Below the pieces are notes generated by a model. It had not been told where the DNA came from, made no database searches, and saw nothing but the letters and a program-made list of their open reading frames with translations. This document shows positions 7,780 to 18,702 of a DNA stretch of 40,611 bases, one piece after another. Source of the stretch: Acidimicrobiaceae bacterium (GTDB lineage: Bacteria; Actinomycetota; Acidimicrobiia; Acidimicrobiales; RAAP-2). The translations under genes were made by a program, and so were the position numbers. The stretch's first letter is position 1. Every line of letters begins with the position of its first letter. Location of the stretch: positions 1-40,611 of the forward strand of contig PMOE01000023.1 of assembly GCA_003161575.1 (NCBI GenBank). Reading direction: 5' to 3'.

Positions 7780-8595
7780 TCAGGCGCCGGTGAGGAGGCG
7801 TCCGGCGGTGCCGCCGAGGTAGGCGGCCATCGATTCGGCGTCGAGGGGGAGGGCCCGAGCGGCTCGGAGCGCGCGGCCCATGGCAAAGAACGGGTGGTCC
7901 GAGGCGAAGAGCACGCGGCCCCGACCCCGCGAGGACCCCATGAACCCCACCAGGCCGGGGTCCATGTACTTGGCCGAATAGGCCGAGTTCGACAGATAGA
8001 GCGAGGGCCACTTGAGCATGTACTGCATCAAGAGGGCCTCGAAGGGGTGTCCCATATGGGCCCCGATGATGACCAACCCCGGGAAGTCGATGAGCAGGTC
8101 CTCGAGCAGCTCTGGATGCTGGCACGCCGAGCGCACGCGGGGTCCGGGCACCCCGACGTTGATCGAGACCGGCAGTCCGAGCTCGCTGCAGGCCGCATAG
8201 AGGGGGTAGTAGAGGCGGTGGTTCAACGGGTACTGGTGGACGAGGGGTGTCACCCGCAGGAGGGCCAGTCGCCCATGACCGGCCAGGTCACGGAGCCTCG
8301 CCACCTGCTCGACCGGTCGCTCGGGGCGGTCGGCCACCGCGGCGACAAGGAACCGTCCGCGGTGCCGGTCGGCGTCGGCCAGCAGGCCTTCGATTTCCAG
8401 ACTGCAAAGAGCCCCGGCCAGGACCCCGACGTCGACGCCCACGGTGTCCATGGTGGCAAGCAAGGCGTCGAGCGGTGTGCCGACCGACAGGTCCGTGCCG
8501 AAGAGTTCGCCGATGCCCTCATTGGTGGTCTGTGCCGCGAAGGCCTGCGCGGCGCGGGCTGACAGGGCGTTGACCCAGAGGTCGACGACGGTCAC
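7780..8595 (-). CDS. Amidohydrolase-2 family protein
   Basis: A 271-residue TIM-barrel protein of the amidohydrolase_2/ACMSD-like superfamily. Recognisable parts are the strand-end motifs LPVSINVGVPG, VIIGAHMGHPFEAL and VLFASDHPFF, plus a C-terminal helix (YLGGTAGRLL). The first strand reads VVDLWVNA, where active members of the family usually have a metal-binding H-x-H. The histidine and aspartate of later strands (HMGHP, SDHP) remain. Either metal binding differs or the protein belongs to the DxWxN actinobacterial subgroup. The GTG start at 8595 overlaps the stop of the upstream SRPBCC gene (GTGA), so the two are translationally coupled. A function in breakdown of a carboxylated or aromatic compound is possible but not shown. 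Confidence 0.82.
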   Translation of the reverse strand: MTVVDLWVNALSARAAQAFAAQTTNEGIGELFGTDLSVGTPLDALLATMDTVGVDVGVLAGALCSLEIEGLLADADRHRGRFLVAAVADRPERPVEQVARLRDLAGHGRLALLRVTPLVHQYPLNHRLYYPLYAACSELGLPVSINVGVPGPRVRSACQHPELLEDLLIDFPGLVIIGAHMGHPFEALLMQYMLKWPSLYLSNSAYSAKYMDPGLVGFMGSSRGRGRVLFASDHPFFAMGRALRAARALPLDAESMAAYLGGTAGRLLTGA

Positions 8596-9083
8596 GGGCC
8601 GACCTCTCGGGCCTTGCGCATCCGGCGGAGCCCGCCGTTGATGGCCGAGGTGATGAGCGAGTCGTTGTCGCCCGAGATGAAGTGGTGCACCCGCCGTTCG
8701 AGCAGTACCCGCAGGATCGGATTGAAGGCCTCGTAGGTCTCGGTGAAGTGGATCCGGGTCCGTCCCTCGACCAGGCCCTCGAGCCGGGTCCGCCCTTCGG
8801 CTTGTGACCACAGGGGTTTGCCGATGGCGTCGTACTTCCACGATTCCACCGGGGTGACCTCGGTCAGCCACTCCCAACTGTGCCCGACCCCACCGGTGAG
8901 CAGGTACCGGGGCACCCGGAAGGTGCAATGGCGGATCAACCCCTCCCCGGTCTCATCGCCCGGGTGGAGGATCTCGATCGAAACGCCCGTCGACGTCTTG
9001 GGTCGCGGCCCGCGGTACCAGAAGATCTTCCACACTTCCTCGGGAGTCCCTTCCACCTCGACGCTGTAGTGGTGTCTCTGCAA
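8592..9083 (-). CDS. SRPBCC family protein, coupled to amidohydrolase
   Basis: A 163-residue helix-grip protein: HHYSVEVEGTPEEVWKIFWYRGPRP at the N-terminus, ISIEILHPGDETGEGLIRHCTF and ETYEAFNPILRVLLERRVHHFI later, ending in a helix with NGGLRRMRKA. It is not closely similar by eye to the SRPBCC protein at 7269-7718. The TTG start at 9083 is chosen because AGGAGG (9093-9098) lies 9 nt upstream; the frame is open for another 34 codons but that part is low-complexity. Its TGA overlaps the GTG of the amidohydrolase. The pairing of a ligand-binding fold with an amidohydrolase and a nitroreductase suggests a shared small-molecule pathway (inference). Confidence 0.82.
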   Translation of the reverse strand: MQRHHYSVEVEGTPEEVWKIFWYRGPRPKTSTGVSIEILHPGDETGEGLIRHCTFRVPRYLLTGGVGHSWEWLTEVTPVESWKYDAIGKPLWSQAEGRTRLEGLVEGRTRIHFTETYEAFNPILRVLLERRVHHFISGDNDSLITSAINGGLRRMRKAREVGP

Positions 9084-9200
9084 CGGTTCAGGCCTCCTGG
9101 CGGTCGCCGGGCGACCTTGGAACGGGCCCGAATGTAGCGTGACCCGTCGGGCCGCCGCCGAGCCCGACGAGCCGATCGTCCCCACCGCACTACAGGACGA

Positions 9201-9797
9201 TCACCACCCGTTTGCGTAGGTCTCCCGGTGGGTCTTGTCGACAACCGGGAGCCGGCGGGGTGGGCCCAAGACCCGCTCGGGCCAGCCCAGGGGGACGACG
9301 GCCATGGGCACCACCTCGGGTGGGAGTTGGAGCAGGGCCGACAGTTCGTCCCCCGCCGTGAGCGGCAGGGTGGTCATCGCCGAGCCCAGGCCGACGGCGG
9401 TGGCCGCGAGCAGCAGGTTCTGGGTGGCCGGGAAGATCGACGCTGACAGCGACGAGGGATGGGCTAGGGAGGTGTCGGCGCAGACCACCACCAGAACCGG
9501 GGCGGCCGCAATGCCGCCGCGGGCCCCGTGGTCGACGTCGGCCAGGAGGGTCGGGGCGAGGCGCCCCTCGGAGTACTGCCGGGCACCGCCTTCCCACGCC
9601 CGACGTCCGAGTTCGCCCACCGCAGCCCGCTGATGCGCGTCGCGCACGACCACAAAGACCCACGGCTGTCGGTTCTCGGCGCTCGGGGCGAAGCTCGCCG
9701 CCTGCAACAGCCGCTCGATGAGTTCGTCATCGACCGGATCGTTCCGAAAGCTCCGACACGCGCGCTGGCGACCGACCACCGCGAAGAAATCGGTCAC
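9201..9797 (-). CDS. Nitroreductase family protein (FMN-dependent)
   Basis: A 198-residue member of the NADH:flavin nitroreductase superfamily, homodimeric FMN enzymes that transfer hydride to nitro, quinone or other acceptors. Family signs are RQRACRSFRNDPVDDELIERLL near the start (FMN phosphate-binding arginines), APSAENRQPWVFVVV, the strand APVLVVVCAD, and TQNLLLAATAVGLGSAMTT. The C-terminus PRRLPVVDKTHRETYANGW is a typical actinobacterial ending. The GTG start overlaps the stop of the upstream phosphotransferase gene (GTGA), so the two are coupled. The true substrate is unknown; F420 use cannot be excluded, but the motifs favour FMN. Confidence 0.88.
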   Translation of the reverse strand: MTDFFAVVGRQRACRSFRNDPVDDELIERLLQAASFAPSAENRQPWVFVVVRDAHQRAAVGELGRRAWEGGARQYSEGRLAPTLLADVDHGARGGIAAAPVLVVVCADTSLAHPSSLSASIFPATQNLLLAATAVGLGSAMTTLPLTAGDELSALLQLPPEVVPMAVVPLGWPERVLGPPRRLPVVDKTHRETYANGW

Positions 9798-10561
9798 GGC
9801 TCGGTCCCGGATCCGGCGTGACCACGGTCGGTCCCTGAGGTCTTGTCGACGCCCCTGGCGTTCCCCCGGGCATCGACTTCGGCCGCGTCGACCATGGACC
9901 ACATCCGCGCCTGCTCGACCTCGGACATGTGCGGATCCTTCACCTTCCAGGTGACGACGGCCCGGAGCTCTCTGGTGACGGCGCCCCGGTCGAAGGGCGA
10001 CATGAAGCCGGCGATGAGGCGTTGGCGGGCCTTGGCCATGATGGCGCCCCAAAGCGCCCCCGTCGGGACATCGCCCGAGGCGAGCAGCACCCAGGTCAGG
10101 GCCACATCCACCGCTCCATCCCCGCGACGGGCGTTCGGCCAGTCGATGACCACCGGCCCGGTGGGACTCAAGATGACGTTCAGCGGATGCAGGTCCAGGT
10201 GGACGAGCACCTCTCCGGTGCCCACCGCGGACACCGGGAGCCATTCGGGACCGGCGATGTCATGCAGGCGTCGGTGCAACGTGGCGAGCAGCGCACCCTG
10301 GTGATGCAGCGACCACGGGCGCCGTTTGATCCCCTCGACCATTGAGGGGCCGTCGATCCGTTCCATGACCAGTTCCAGGCCGTCCGGGCTGATCTCCTCG
10401 ACGGCGGGGGCCGGATAACCGTGGGAGCGCACATAGTCCATCACCCGCGCCTCGCCGGCCATCGACCGGCCATTGCGGGAGCGTCGCAAGACCAGGCCCG
10501 GGCCGTATTCGAAGATGTCCGCGTCCCGACCCGAGGCGAGAAGAGCACCAGGTGCCTTCAC
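9794..10561 (-). CDS. Aminoglycoside phosphotransferase (APH)-family kinase-like protein
   Basis: A 255-residue protein with the APH/choline-kinase fold. The catalytic loop LVHLDLHPLNVIL (H-x-D-x4-N) and the following VVIDWPNARRGDGAVDVA, which takes the place of the metal-binding D-x-G/D-x-D motif, are clear. The N-lobe is short (ASGRDADIFEYGPGLVLRRS, then VMDYVRSHGYPAPAVEEI and LVMERIDGPSM). Family members phosphorylate small hydroxylated molecules or acyl-CoA-pathway metabolites as well as antibiotics, so resistance should not be assumed. The C-terminal 50 residues are charged and variable. The GTG start is the first available in the frame and has no clear ribosome-binding site. It is the first gene of a probable operon with the nitroreductase. 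Confidence 0.85.
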   Translation of the reverse strand: MKAPGALLASGRDADIFEYGPGLVLRRSRNGRSMAGEARVMDYVRSHGYPAPAVEEISPDGLELVMERIDGPSMVEGIKRRPWSLHHQGALLATLHRRLHDIAGPEWLPVSAVGTGEVLVHLDLHPLNVILSPTGPVVIDWPNARRGDGAVDVALTWVLLASGDVPTGALWGAIMAKARQRLIAGFMSPFDRGAVTRELRAVVTWKVKDPHMSEVEQARMWSMVDAAEVDARGNARGVDKTSGTDRGHAGSGTEP

Positions 10562-10653
10562 CGCGCGCCACGCGGACCGGTGGATCCCGAGGAGGGGGCA
10601 CCGCCTCGGCCTTCAGTCACGGGCCCAGCATCGCACGCCGAGCCCTCGGTGGT

Positions 10654-11637
10654 TCAAGGCAGACGCATGTGCATGCGGACCACGCTGCCTGAAGCGAATG
10701 TGCGCACCTGGACCAGCTCACAGATCTGATTGACGAGCCACAATCCTCGGCCCCCCTCGATTGTCAGCGGTGGTTGTACCCGACCGACGAGGGGCTGATC
10801 GATACGGCCGTGGTCTTGGACCTCACAAATCAGGGCGCCGTCCTCGGTCCATATCCGAAGCCGCCCTCCCCCGTCGCCGTGCCGCAGGCTGTTGGTTGCC
10901 ACCTCGTTGACCGCCAGGATGAGATCGGACGTCCGGGCGGTGTCGAGGCCGGCCGCCCGGGCGTGTTCGCCAACCGAGGTCCGCACCTGCTTCAGGCCAT
11001 GATCGTCGAACTCGAAGACCGTCGCCGGCGAAGACGGTTCGAGCAGGGGCGCGTCGAAGGGGGCTTCGACCGCCTCGAGACCGGCGAAGTGCTCACTGTG
11101 GTGACGGGTGCCGTTCTCCAAGATGAACGGGTGGCTCCGTCGGGCCTCGGCGATGACCGACTCGTCGAGCGCATCGACGTCATAGGGGCAGAGGAGTCGC
11201 CAGCCCGCTGTTTCGGCAAAAGCCAGGTTCAACAACTCTTCGTGGCGCTGGCACTCGACGAGCTCGGCCGGCGTGCGGCCGGGCCAGATCGGCTCGCCGA
11301 TGCCCCGGATCGGCCGTGCGTCGTCTTGTCGGGATACAAATTCCTTCCAGACCGCGATGATCCGGGCCGGGTTCGAACCAACGACCATCATGTCGGTAAA
11401 GGTGATCCCGGCGCCCGACTCCCCGAGCAGGGCCCGAAGCCGGTCGATCTTCGCCGCATTCACGACAACGAGCATGGCGGCGTTGTCGGCCCGTCCCTCC
11501 TCGATGAAGGGCACGGTCGCCGAGAGGAAATCGTCCTCCCCGGCGTAGAAGAGGACCTCGTGGCTGAACGCCGAGGATGAATGCCGGTGCCCCGGGACCG
11601 TGGTGGTGGTCATGGGCTGGCTCTTGCGCGTCCCCAT
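10654..11637 (-). CDS. MEDS domain / RsbW-like ATPase regulator
   Basis: A 327-residue regulator. The N-terminal half (about 25-180) is a MEDS (DcmR-sensory) domain: HEVLFYAGEDDFLSATVPFI, AMLVVVNAAKI, IRGIGEPIWPGRTPAELVE, LLCPYDVDALDE. The C-terminal third is a serine-kinase-type HATPase of the RsbW anti-sigma family, with an N box (LILAVNEVATNSLRHG, near residue 245) and a G box (GGRGLWLVNQICE, near 295). This architecture is common in actinobacteria, where such proteins are thought to bind or phosphorylate anti-anti-sigma partners. No sigma factor or STAS partner lies in the window. The ATG at 11637 is used; a second ATG eight codons downstream is equally possible. Confidence 0.88.
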   Translation of the reverse strand: MGTRKSQPMTTTTVPGHRHSSSAFSHEVLFYAGEDDFLSATVPFIEEGRADNAAMLVVVNAAKIDRLRALLGESGAGITFTDMMVVGSNPARIIAVWKEFVSRQDDARPIRGIGEPIWPGRTPAELVECQRHEELLNLAFAETAGWRLLCPYDVDALDESVIAEARRSHPFILENGTRHHSEHFAGLEAVEAPFDAPLLEPSSPATVFEFDDHGLKQVRTSVGEHARAAGLDTARTSDLILAVNEVATNSLRHGDGGGRLRIWTEDGALICEVQDHGRIDQPLVGRVQPPLTIEGGRGLWLVNQICELVQVRTFASGSVVRMHMRLP

Positions 11638-11837
11638 CGAACCGCCACGGTGCGGGGGTCTCGGCCCATGGCCAGGATCTGGCGCGACCGCCCGACCGAG
11701 GCCCGATCCACCGTTTTTTGCGGGCGCATGCCCAATATCATCCCCACGCCCGGCGACTTCGAACCCTCCCAGCTCGGATTTTGTCGCTCCAGGAGGGAAA
11801 AACGCGTCGCGGTGCCGGGGCTGCGGGCGGGACGGGC

Positions 11838-14783
<2,946 letters not shown>

Positions 14784-14789
14784 CTCCTA

Positions 14790-14809
14790 AGTATACGAAC
14801 ATGTGTTCG
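14790..14809 (-). promoter_or_regulatory. LexA (SOS) box and -10 element of uvrA
   Basis: CGAAC-ATGT-GTTCG (14796-14809) is a perfect match to the actinobacterial/Gram-positive LexA consensus CGAAC-N4-GTTCG. It abuts TATACT (minus strand, 14795-14790), so LexA would cover the promoter. Transcription would start about 14783, on the ATG. Confidence 0.85.
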
Positions 14810-14847
14810 TCGACGGCGCGGACCCTAAATCCCCGCTGATTGGTGGC

Positions 14848-17010
14848 TCAGCGCCCGGGTCGGGCCGGGGTGGCGGCCCGGTCCTTTTGTGTCCCCTCGG
14901 TGTCGGTTTCCTCGGGGTCCCCGCCACCGTCGTCGGGCTCGGTGACGGCCAGGGGAACCGGGACCCCACCGGAAAGTCGTAGCTCAACCAACTCGTCTCG
15001 GAGCAGTGCCGCCTCTTCGAAGCGCAGCTCCGCCGCGGCCAGGCGCATCTCCACTTCGAGCTCGTCGATCAATCCGGCGATCTCGGCCGGCGGCTCGCCG
15101 GTACCGGCCCAGCCCGATCCGCCGACCGCTTCTCGGGTCCGCACCACCCGTCCGGCCTTCCCCGAGCGCACGTCGGCCCGGCTCCGTTTGGCTCGGCCGC
15201 TACCGCCCCCGCTCCCCCGCAGGCGCTCGAGGATGTCGGTCACGGCCTTGCGGATGGTCTGGGGGTCGATGCCGTGCTCGGCGTTGTAGGCAATCTGGCG
15301 CTCCCGACGGCGCTGGGTCACCCCAACCGCCTCACGCATCGAATCGGTGATGGTGTCGGCATAGAGCACCACCCGGCCATCGACGTTGCGAGCGGCCCGG
15401 CCCATGGTCTGGATCAGCGAGGACGCCGAGCGCAAGAATCCTTCCTTGTCGGCGTCGAGGATGGCCACCAAGGACACCTCGGGGAGGTCCAGACCCTCAC
15501 GCAGCAAGTTGATGCCCACCAACACGTCGATGGAACCGAGGCGGAGTTCGCGCAGGATCTCGATCCGGGTGATGGTGTCGATGTCTGAATGCAGGTACTG
15601 CACCTTGATGCCGGCGTCGGCCAGGTAGTCGGTGAGGTCCTCGGCCATCTTCTTGGTCAGAGTGGTGACCAGCACCCGGCCGCCTTTGGTCACCGCGTCG
15701 TCGATCCGGGCCATCAGGTCGTCGACTTGGCCCTTGGTCGGCTGGATGACTACTTCGGGATCGACCAGCCCGGTGGGGCGGATCACCTGTTCGACGATCT
15801 GGGCCGAGTGCTCGAGCTCGAAGGCGCTCGGGGTGGCCGACACGAAAACCGCCTGGGGCACCCGATCGACGAACTCTTCGAAGCGCAGGGGCCGGTTGTC
15901 CATGGCCGAGGGCAGACGGAAGCCGTGGGCCACCAGCACCTCCTTGCGGGAGCGGTCGCCGGCGTACTGGCCGTGGAGCTGGGGCACCGCCACGTGGCTC
16001 TCGTCGACAACGACGAGGTAGTCCTTCGGGAAGAAATCGAGCAGGGTGAAGGGCGGCTGGCCGGGCTTGCGGCCGTCGAGGTGACGGCTGTAGTTCTCGA
16101 TGCCCGAGCAGATCCCGGTCTCGGCCAGCATCTCGAGGTCGTGCTCGGTGCGCACCCGCAGCCGCTGGGCTTCGAGGAGCTTGCCCGCCTCGTCGAACTC
16201 CCCCAGTCGGTGCCGCAGCTCCACTTCGATGGAGCCGATGGCCCGTTGGATGGTCTCCTCGCCGGCCACGTAGTGGGTGGCCGCGTAGACCACCACGTCG
16301 GTTTGTTCTTCTCCCATCTCGCCGGTCAACACATCGAAGGACACGATCCGCTCGACGGTGTCCCCGAAGAACTCCACCCGCAAGGCCGTCTCCTCATAGG
16401 CCGGGTGGATCTCGACGGTGTCGCCTCGGGCCCGGAACGTCCCGCGCACGAGGTTCATGTCGTTGCGGTCGTACTGAAGATCCACCAACCGTCGGAGCAG
16501 TGCCCGTTGGTCGTACTCGTCTCCGACGGCGAGGCCGAGGATCCGGTCCCGGTACTCGTCGGGAGATCCGAGTCCGTAGATGCACGAGACCGAGGCCACG
16601 ACGATCACATCGCGGCGCGTCAGGAGCGAGGCGGTGGTGGCGTGGCGGAGACGATCGATCTCGTCGTTGATCGACGAGTCCTTCTCGATGTAGGTGTCGG
16701 TTGTCGGCAGATACGCCTCGGGCTGGTAGTAGTCGTAATAGGAGACGAAGAACTCCACCCGGTTCTTCGGGAACAGGTCACGCAGCTCCGAGGACAGCTG
16801 GGCGGCCAGGGACTTATTCGGTTCGATGATGAGGGTCGGGCGCTGCGCCTGCTCGATCATCCAGGCGATCGTCGCCGTCTTCCCGCTTCCGGTGATGCCC
16901 TGGAGGGTCTGATAGTGGTCTCCGCGGCGGACCCCCTCGACCAGCGCCTCGATGGCGGCCGGTTGATCGCCGGCCGGTCGAAACGGGGAGACCACCTCAA
17001 ATTCGGGCAT
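14848..17010 (-). CDS. uvrB: UvrABC excinuclease subunit B
   Basis: The DNA-loading helicase-like subunit of excision repair, 720 residues. It has the Walker A loop [16 protein letters not shown], the beta-hairpin region [15 protein letters not shown], the helicase motif [38 protein letters not shown], and [19 protein letters not shown]-terminal UVR domain ([27 protein letters not shown]) binds UvrC or UvrA. A 50-residue Gly/Arg-rich linker precedes UVR and a charged tail follows it. The ATG at 17010 begins [16 protein letters not shown], the usual family start. It follows coaE by 47 bp, and TACCAT 7 nt before the ATG suggests an additional leaderless promoter of its own. Confidence 0.97.
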   Translation of the reverse strand: MPEFEVVSPFRPAGDQPAAIEALVEGVRRGDHYQTLQGITGSGKTATIAWMIEQAQRPTLIIEPNKSLAAQLSSELRDLFPKNRVEFFVSYYDYYQPEAYLPTTDTYIEKDSSINDEIDRLRHATTASLLTRRDVIVVASVSCIYGLGSPDEYRDRILGLAVGDEYDQRALLRRLVDLQYDRNDMNLVRGTFRARGDTVEIHPAYEETALRVEFFGDTVERIVSFDVLTGEMGEEQTDVVVYAATHYVAGEETIQRAIGSIEVELRHRLGEFDEAGKLLEAQRLRVRTEHDLEMLAETGICSGIENYSRHLDGRKPGQPPFTLLDFFPKDYLVVVDESHVAVPQLHGQYAGDRSRKEVLVAHGFRLPSAMDNRPLRFEEFVDRVPQAVFVSATPSAFELEHSAQIVEQVIRPTGLVDPEVVIQPTKGQVDDLMARIDDAVTKGGRVLVTTLTKKMAEDLTDYLADAGIKVQYLHSDIDTITRIEILRELRLGSIDVLVGINLLREGLDLPEVSLVAILDADKEGFLRSASSLIQTMGRAARNVDGRVVLYADTITDSMREAVGVTQRRRERQIAYNAEHGIDPQTIRKAVTDILERLRGSGGGSGRAKRSRADVRSGKAGRVVRTREAVGGSGWAGTGEPPAEIAGLIDELEVEMRLAAAELRFEEAALLRDELVELRLSGGVPVPLAVTEPDDGGGDPEETDTEGTQKDRAATPARPGR

Positions 17011-17017
17011 CGGATCG

Positions 17018-17023
17018 ATGGTA
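17018..17023 (-). promoter_or_regulatory. Candidate leaderless -10 element of uvrB
   Basis: On the minus strand TACCAT is followed by 7 nt and the ATG of uvrB. No Shine-Dalgarno site precedes this ATG, which fits leaderless initiation. No LexA consensus is seen here. Confidence 0.4.
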
Positions 17024-17057
17024 CCGGCCCGCTGTGACCCACCCGGCGGTGCCTGCT

Positions 17058-17672
17058 TCAGGGCAGCTGGTTCCGCCGGCGCTGTTCAATCCAGTCCCAC
17101 AGGCGGTCCACCTCGGTCCCCAGGTGCTCGAGGGTGGAGGAATTGTCGATGACCATGTCGGCCTCGCGCAGGCGATCTTCCCTCGAGATCTGGGCCGCGA
17201 TGCGCGCCTCGGCGTCCGACCGGTCCATCCCACGGACCGCGACCAATCGTTCGAGGGCCACCTCGACGGGACAATCGACGACGACGACCGCGTCGAGGCC
17301 CACCGTCTCGCGGTGCACGGCGGTGAGCAACGGGATGGCCAGCACCACCACCGAATCGGTCTCAGCCAACGCCTGGCGGCGCTCGATCATCTCGATGCCG
17401 ATCGCCGGGTGGGTGATGGCGTTGAGATCGGCCAGGGCGCCGGGATCCGAGAACACCACGGCGGCGAGGGCCGGACGGTCGATGGTCCCTCCCGGGTCGA
17501 CGATCCCCGGGCCGAAGCGGTCGAGGATGGGCTGATAGGCCGGGCCGCCGGGCGCCACCACCTCCCGGGCCACCAGGTCCGCGTCAATGAGCACGGACCC
17601 GCGGGCCACCAGCAGATCGGCCACGGCCGACTTGCCCGACCCGATGCCCCCGGTGAGCCCGACGGCGATCAA
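17058..17672 (-). CDS. coaE: Dephospho-CoA kinase
   Basis: It catalyses the last step of coenzyme A synthesis, ATP-dependent phosphorylation of dephospho-CoA. The 204-residue product starts [20 protein letters not shown], with the P-loop at residues 6-15. It continues with [31 protein letters not shown]-type lid residues ([16 protein letters not shown]) and the terminal [22 protein letters not shown] at 17672 gives the normal family length; no ATG or GTG lies in frame nearby, and the earlier in-frame TTG at 17732 would overlap the methyltransferase gene. It lies between that gene and uvrB on the same strand, the usual actinobacterial coaE-uvrB neighbourhood. Confidence 0.93.
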   Translation of the reverse strand: MIAVGLTGGIGSGKSAVADLLVARGSVLIDADLVAREVVAPGGPAYQPILDRFGPGIVDPGGTIDRPALAAVVFSDPGALADLNAITHPAIGIEMIERRQALAETDSVVVLAIPLLTAVHRETVGLDAVVVVDCPVEVALERLVAVRGMDRSDAEARIAAQISREDRLREADMVIDNSSTLEHLGTEVDRLWDWIEQRRRNQLP

Positions 17673-17688
17673 CAGTCGGGCCCCGGGC

Positions 17689-18495
17689 TCACACCCGGCG
17701 ACGGGGTCGGCGGGCGACGGCGAACAGCACAAGGGTGGTGTCGTCGATGTCGTCGGTCACGAACCAATCGGCGGCGGTGATGCCGGTCGTGCCGCCGGTG
17801 TCCCCGCGGGCGATGAGCCTGTAGGCGACGGGGAGCAGACGGGTGTACGCGGCCACATACCAGCTCCGAGGGATCCGGTGGCGCAGGTCGAACACGTCGA
17901 GTTTGAGCACCTTGTTGGCCCGGATCCGCCGGGCCGCGAAGTCACCTTTCACGTGGGGCACCGCATCGAGTCCCCCCAACCACACATCGGCGAAGTACTG
18001 CCCGAGGAGGTCGGCGAGCTCGGCCCGCCCGAAGAGGTGCACGTGGAACGGGTTCTCGAAGTCGGCCGGCTCGTTCGGGGTGAGGAAGAACGCGGCGCCG
18101 TCGTCGGCCAGCACCCGGGCGATCTCGGCCACGTGTTCGGCCGGGGTCTCGAAATGCTCGATCAGGTGCGACGAGCACACCGACTCGAAGCGCCCACCAG
18201 CCAGGCCCATGGCCAGGGCGTCCATCCGGGCCACCCCAAGCCCACCGGGTCCGAACCGGGCCGAGGCCGTCTCGGTGGCCTCGGCGCTGTAGTCGACCCC
18301 GACCACCCGGCGATCAGGCGCCACGAAGCCGATCGATTCGAATCCCTGCCCGCAGCCCACGTCGAGGAGGCGGCCCGGTCCCAGGCGCTCGATCACGGCC
18401 CGGTAGCCCGCGGCGTGGAGGGCCAAGAGCGAATCGGGGGTCGCCCCTTGTTGGGGGCGTTCCCCGGTCAACCTCCTCTTGGTCGTCTGCGCCAC
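17689..18495 (-). CDS. Class I SAM-dependent methyltransferase
   Basis: A 268-residue methyltransferase. The SAM-binding motif I (GRLLDVGCGQGFESIGFV), the acidic end of strand 2 (VVGVDYSAEA) and motif SSHLIEHFETPAEHVAEIARVL are typical of the methyltransf_11/UbiE-type family. The C-terminal part (LKLDVFDLRHRIPRSWYVAAYTRLLPVAYRLI) is specific to its subgroup. The GTG start at 18495 follows a GGAGG three bases upstream, which is close; the frame extends 28 codons further through a low-complexity Gly/Pro stretch. It is divergent from the AftD-like gene and may act on a glycan, lipid or small molecule made by that cluster (inference from position only). Confidence 0.87.
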   Translation of the reverse strand: MAQTTKRRLTGERPQQGATPDSLLALHAAGYRAVIERLGPGRLLDVGCGQGFESIGFVAPDRRVVGVDYSAEATETASARFGPGGLGVARMDALAMGLAGGRFESVCSSHLIEHFETPAEHVAEIARVLADDGAAFFLTPNEPADFENPFHVHLFGRAELADLLGQYFADVWLGGLDAVPHVKGDFAARRIRANKVLKLDVFDLRHRIPRSWYVAAYTRLLPVAYRLIARGDTGGTTGITAADWFVTDDIDDTTLVLFAVARRPRRRV

Positions 18496-18593
18496 GTTCC
18501 TCCCCCACTCCGTGCCCTCGGTACCGCCCGGGCCACCCGGCGGTGCGGGCCCTTCGTCCGGGCACCTGCCACCTGCCACCGGGAGCGGGTGCT

Positions 18594-18599
18594 TACACT
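18594..18599 (+). promoter_or_regulatory. Candidate -10 element (TACACT) of the AftD-like gene
   Basis: TACACT in the 207-bp divergent intergenic region would give a leader of about 97 nt for the gene at 18703. A perfect 12-bp direct repeat (GCACCGACCGGG at 18658-18669 and 18682-18693) lies in that leader. No clear -35 element is seen. Confidence 0.35.
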
Positions 18600-18702
18600 A
18601 CCGGGGCGGCAAGGGAGCGCCCGGCTCCTTGGGGCTCCTCAGGTTCTCGGCAACCCGGCACCGACCGGGCGGGGGCAGCGTGCACCGACCGGGTGTTCGA
18701 CG

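Noticed and set aside
9794..10561. Antibiotic resistance kinase.
   Set aside because: The APH fold is shared with many metabolic kinases and there is no resistance context. The family name alone does not support a resistance call.
11713..11731. T run and GGGC/GCCC hairpin near 11713-11731 as a terminator of uvrA.
   Set aside because: On the minus strand the run follows as A, not T, so it does not have the layout of an intrinsic terminator for uvrA.
11758..11765. TTCGAACC, reminiscent of a tRNA T-loop or an attachment site, in the 200-bp gap between uvrA and the MEDS gene.
   Set aside because: The flanking bases do not form a T-stem, acceptor stem or anticodon arm, and no integrase or duplicated end is present. 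The gap shows no gene.
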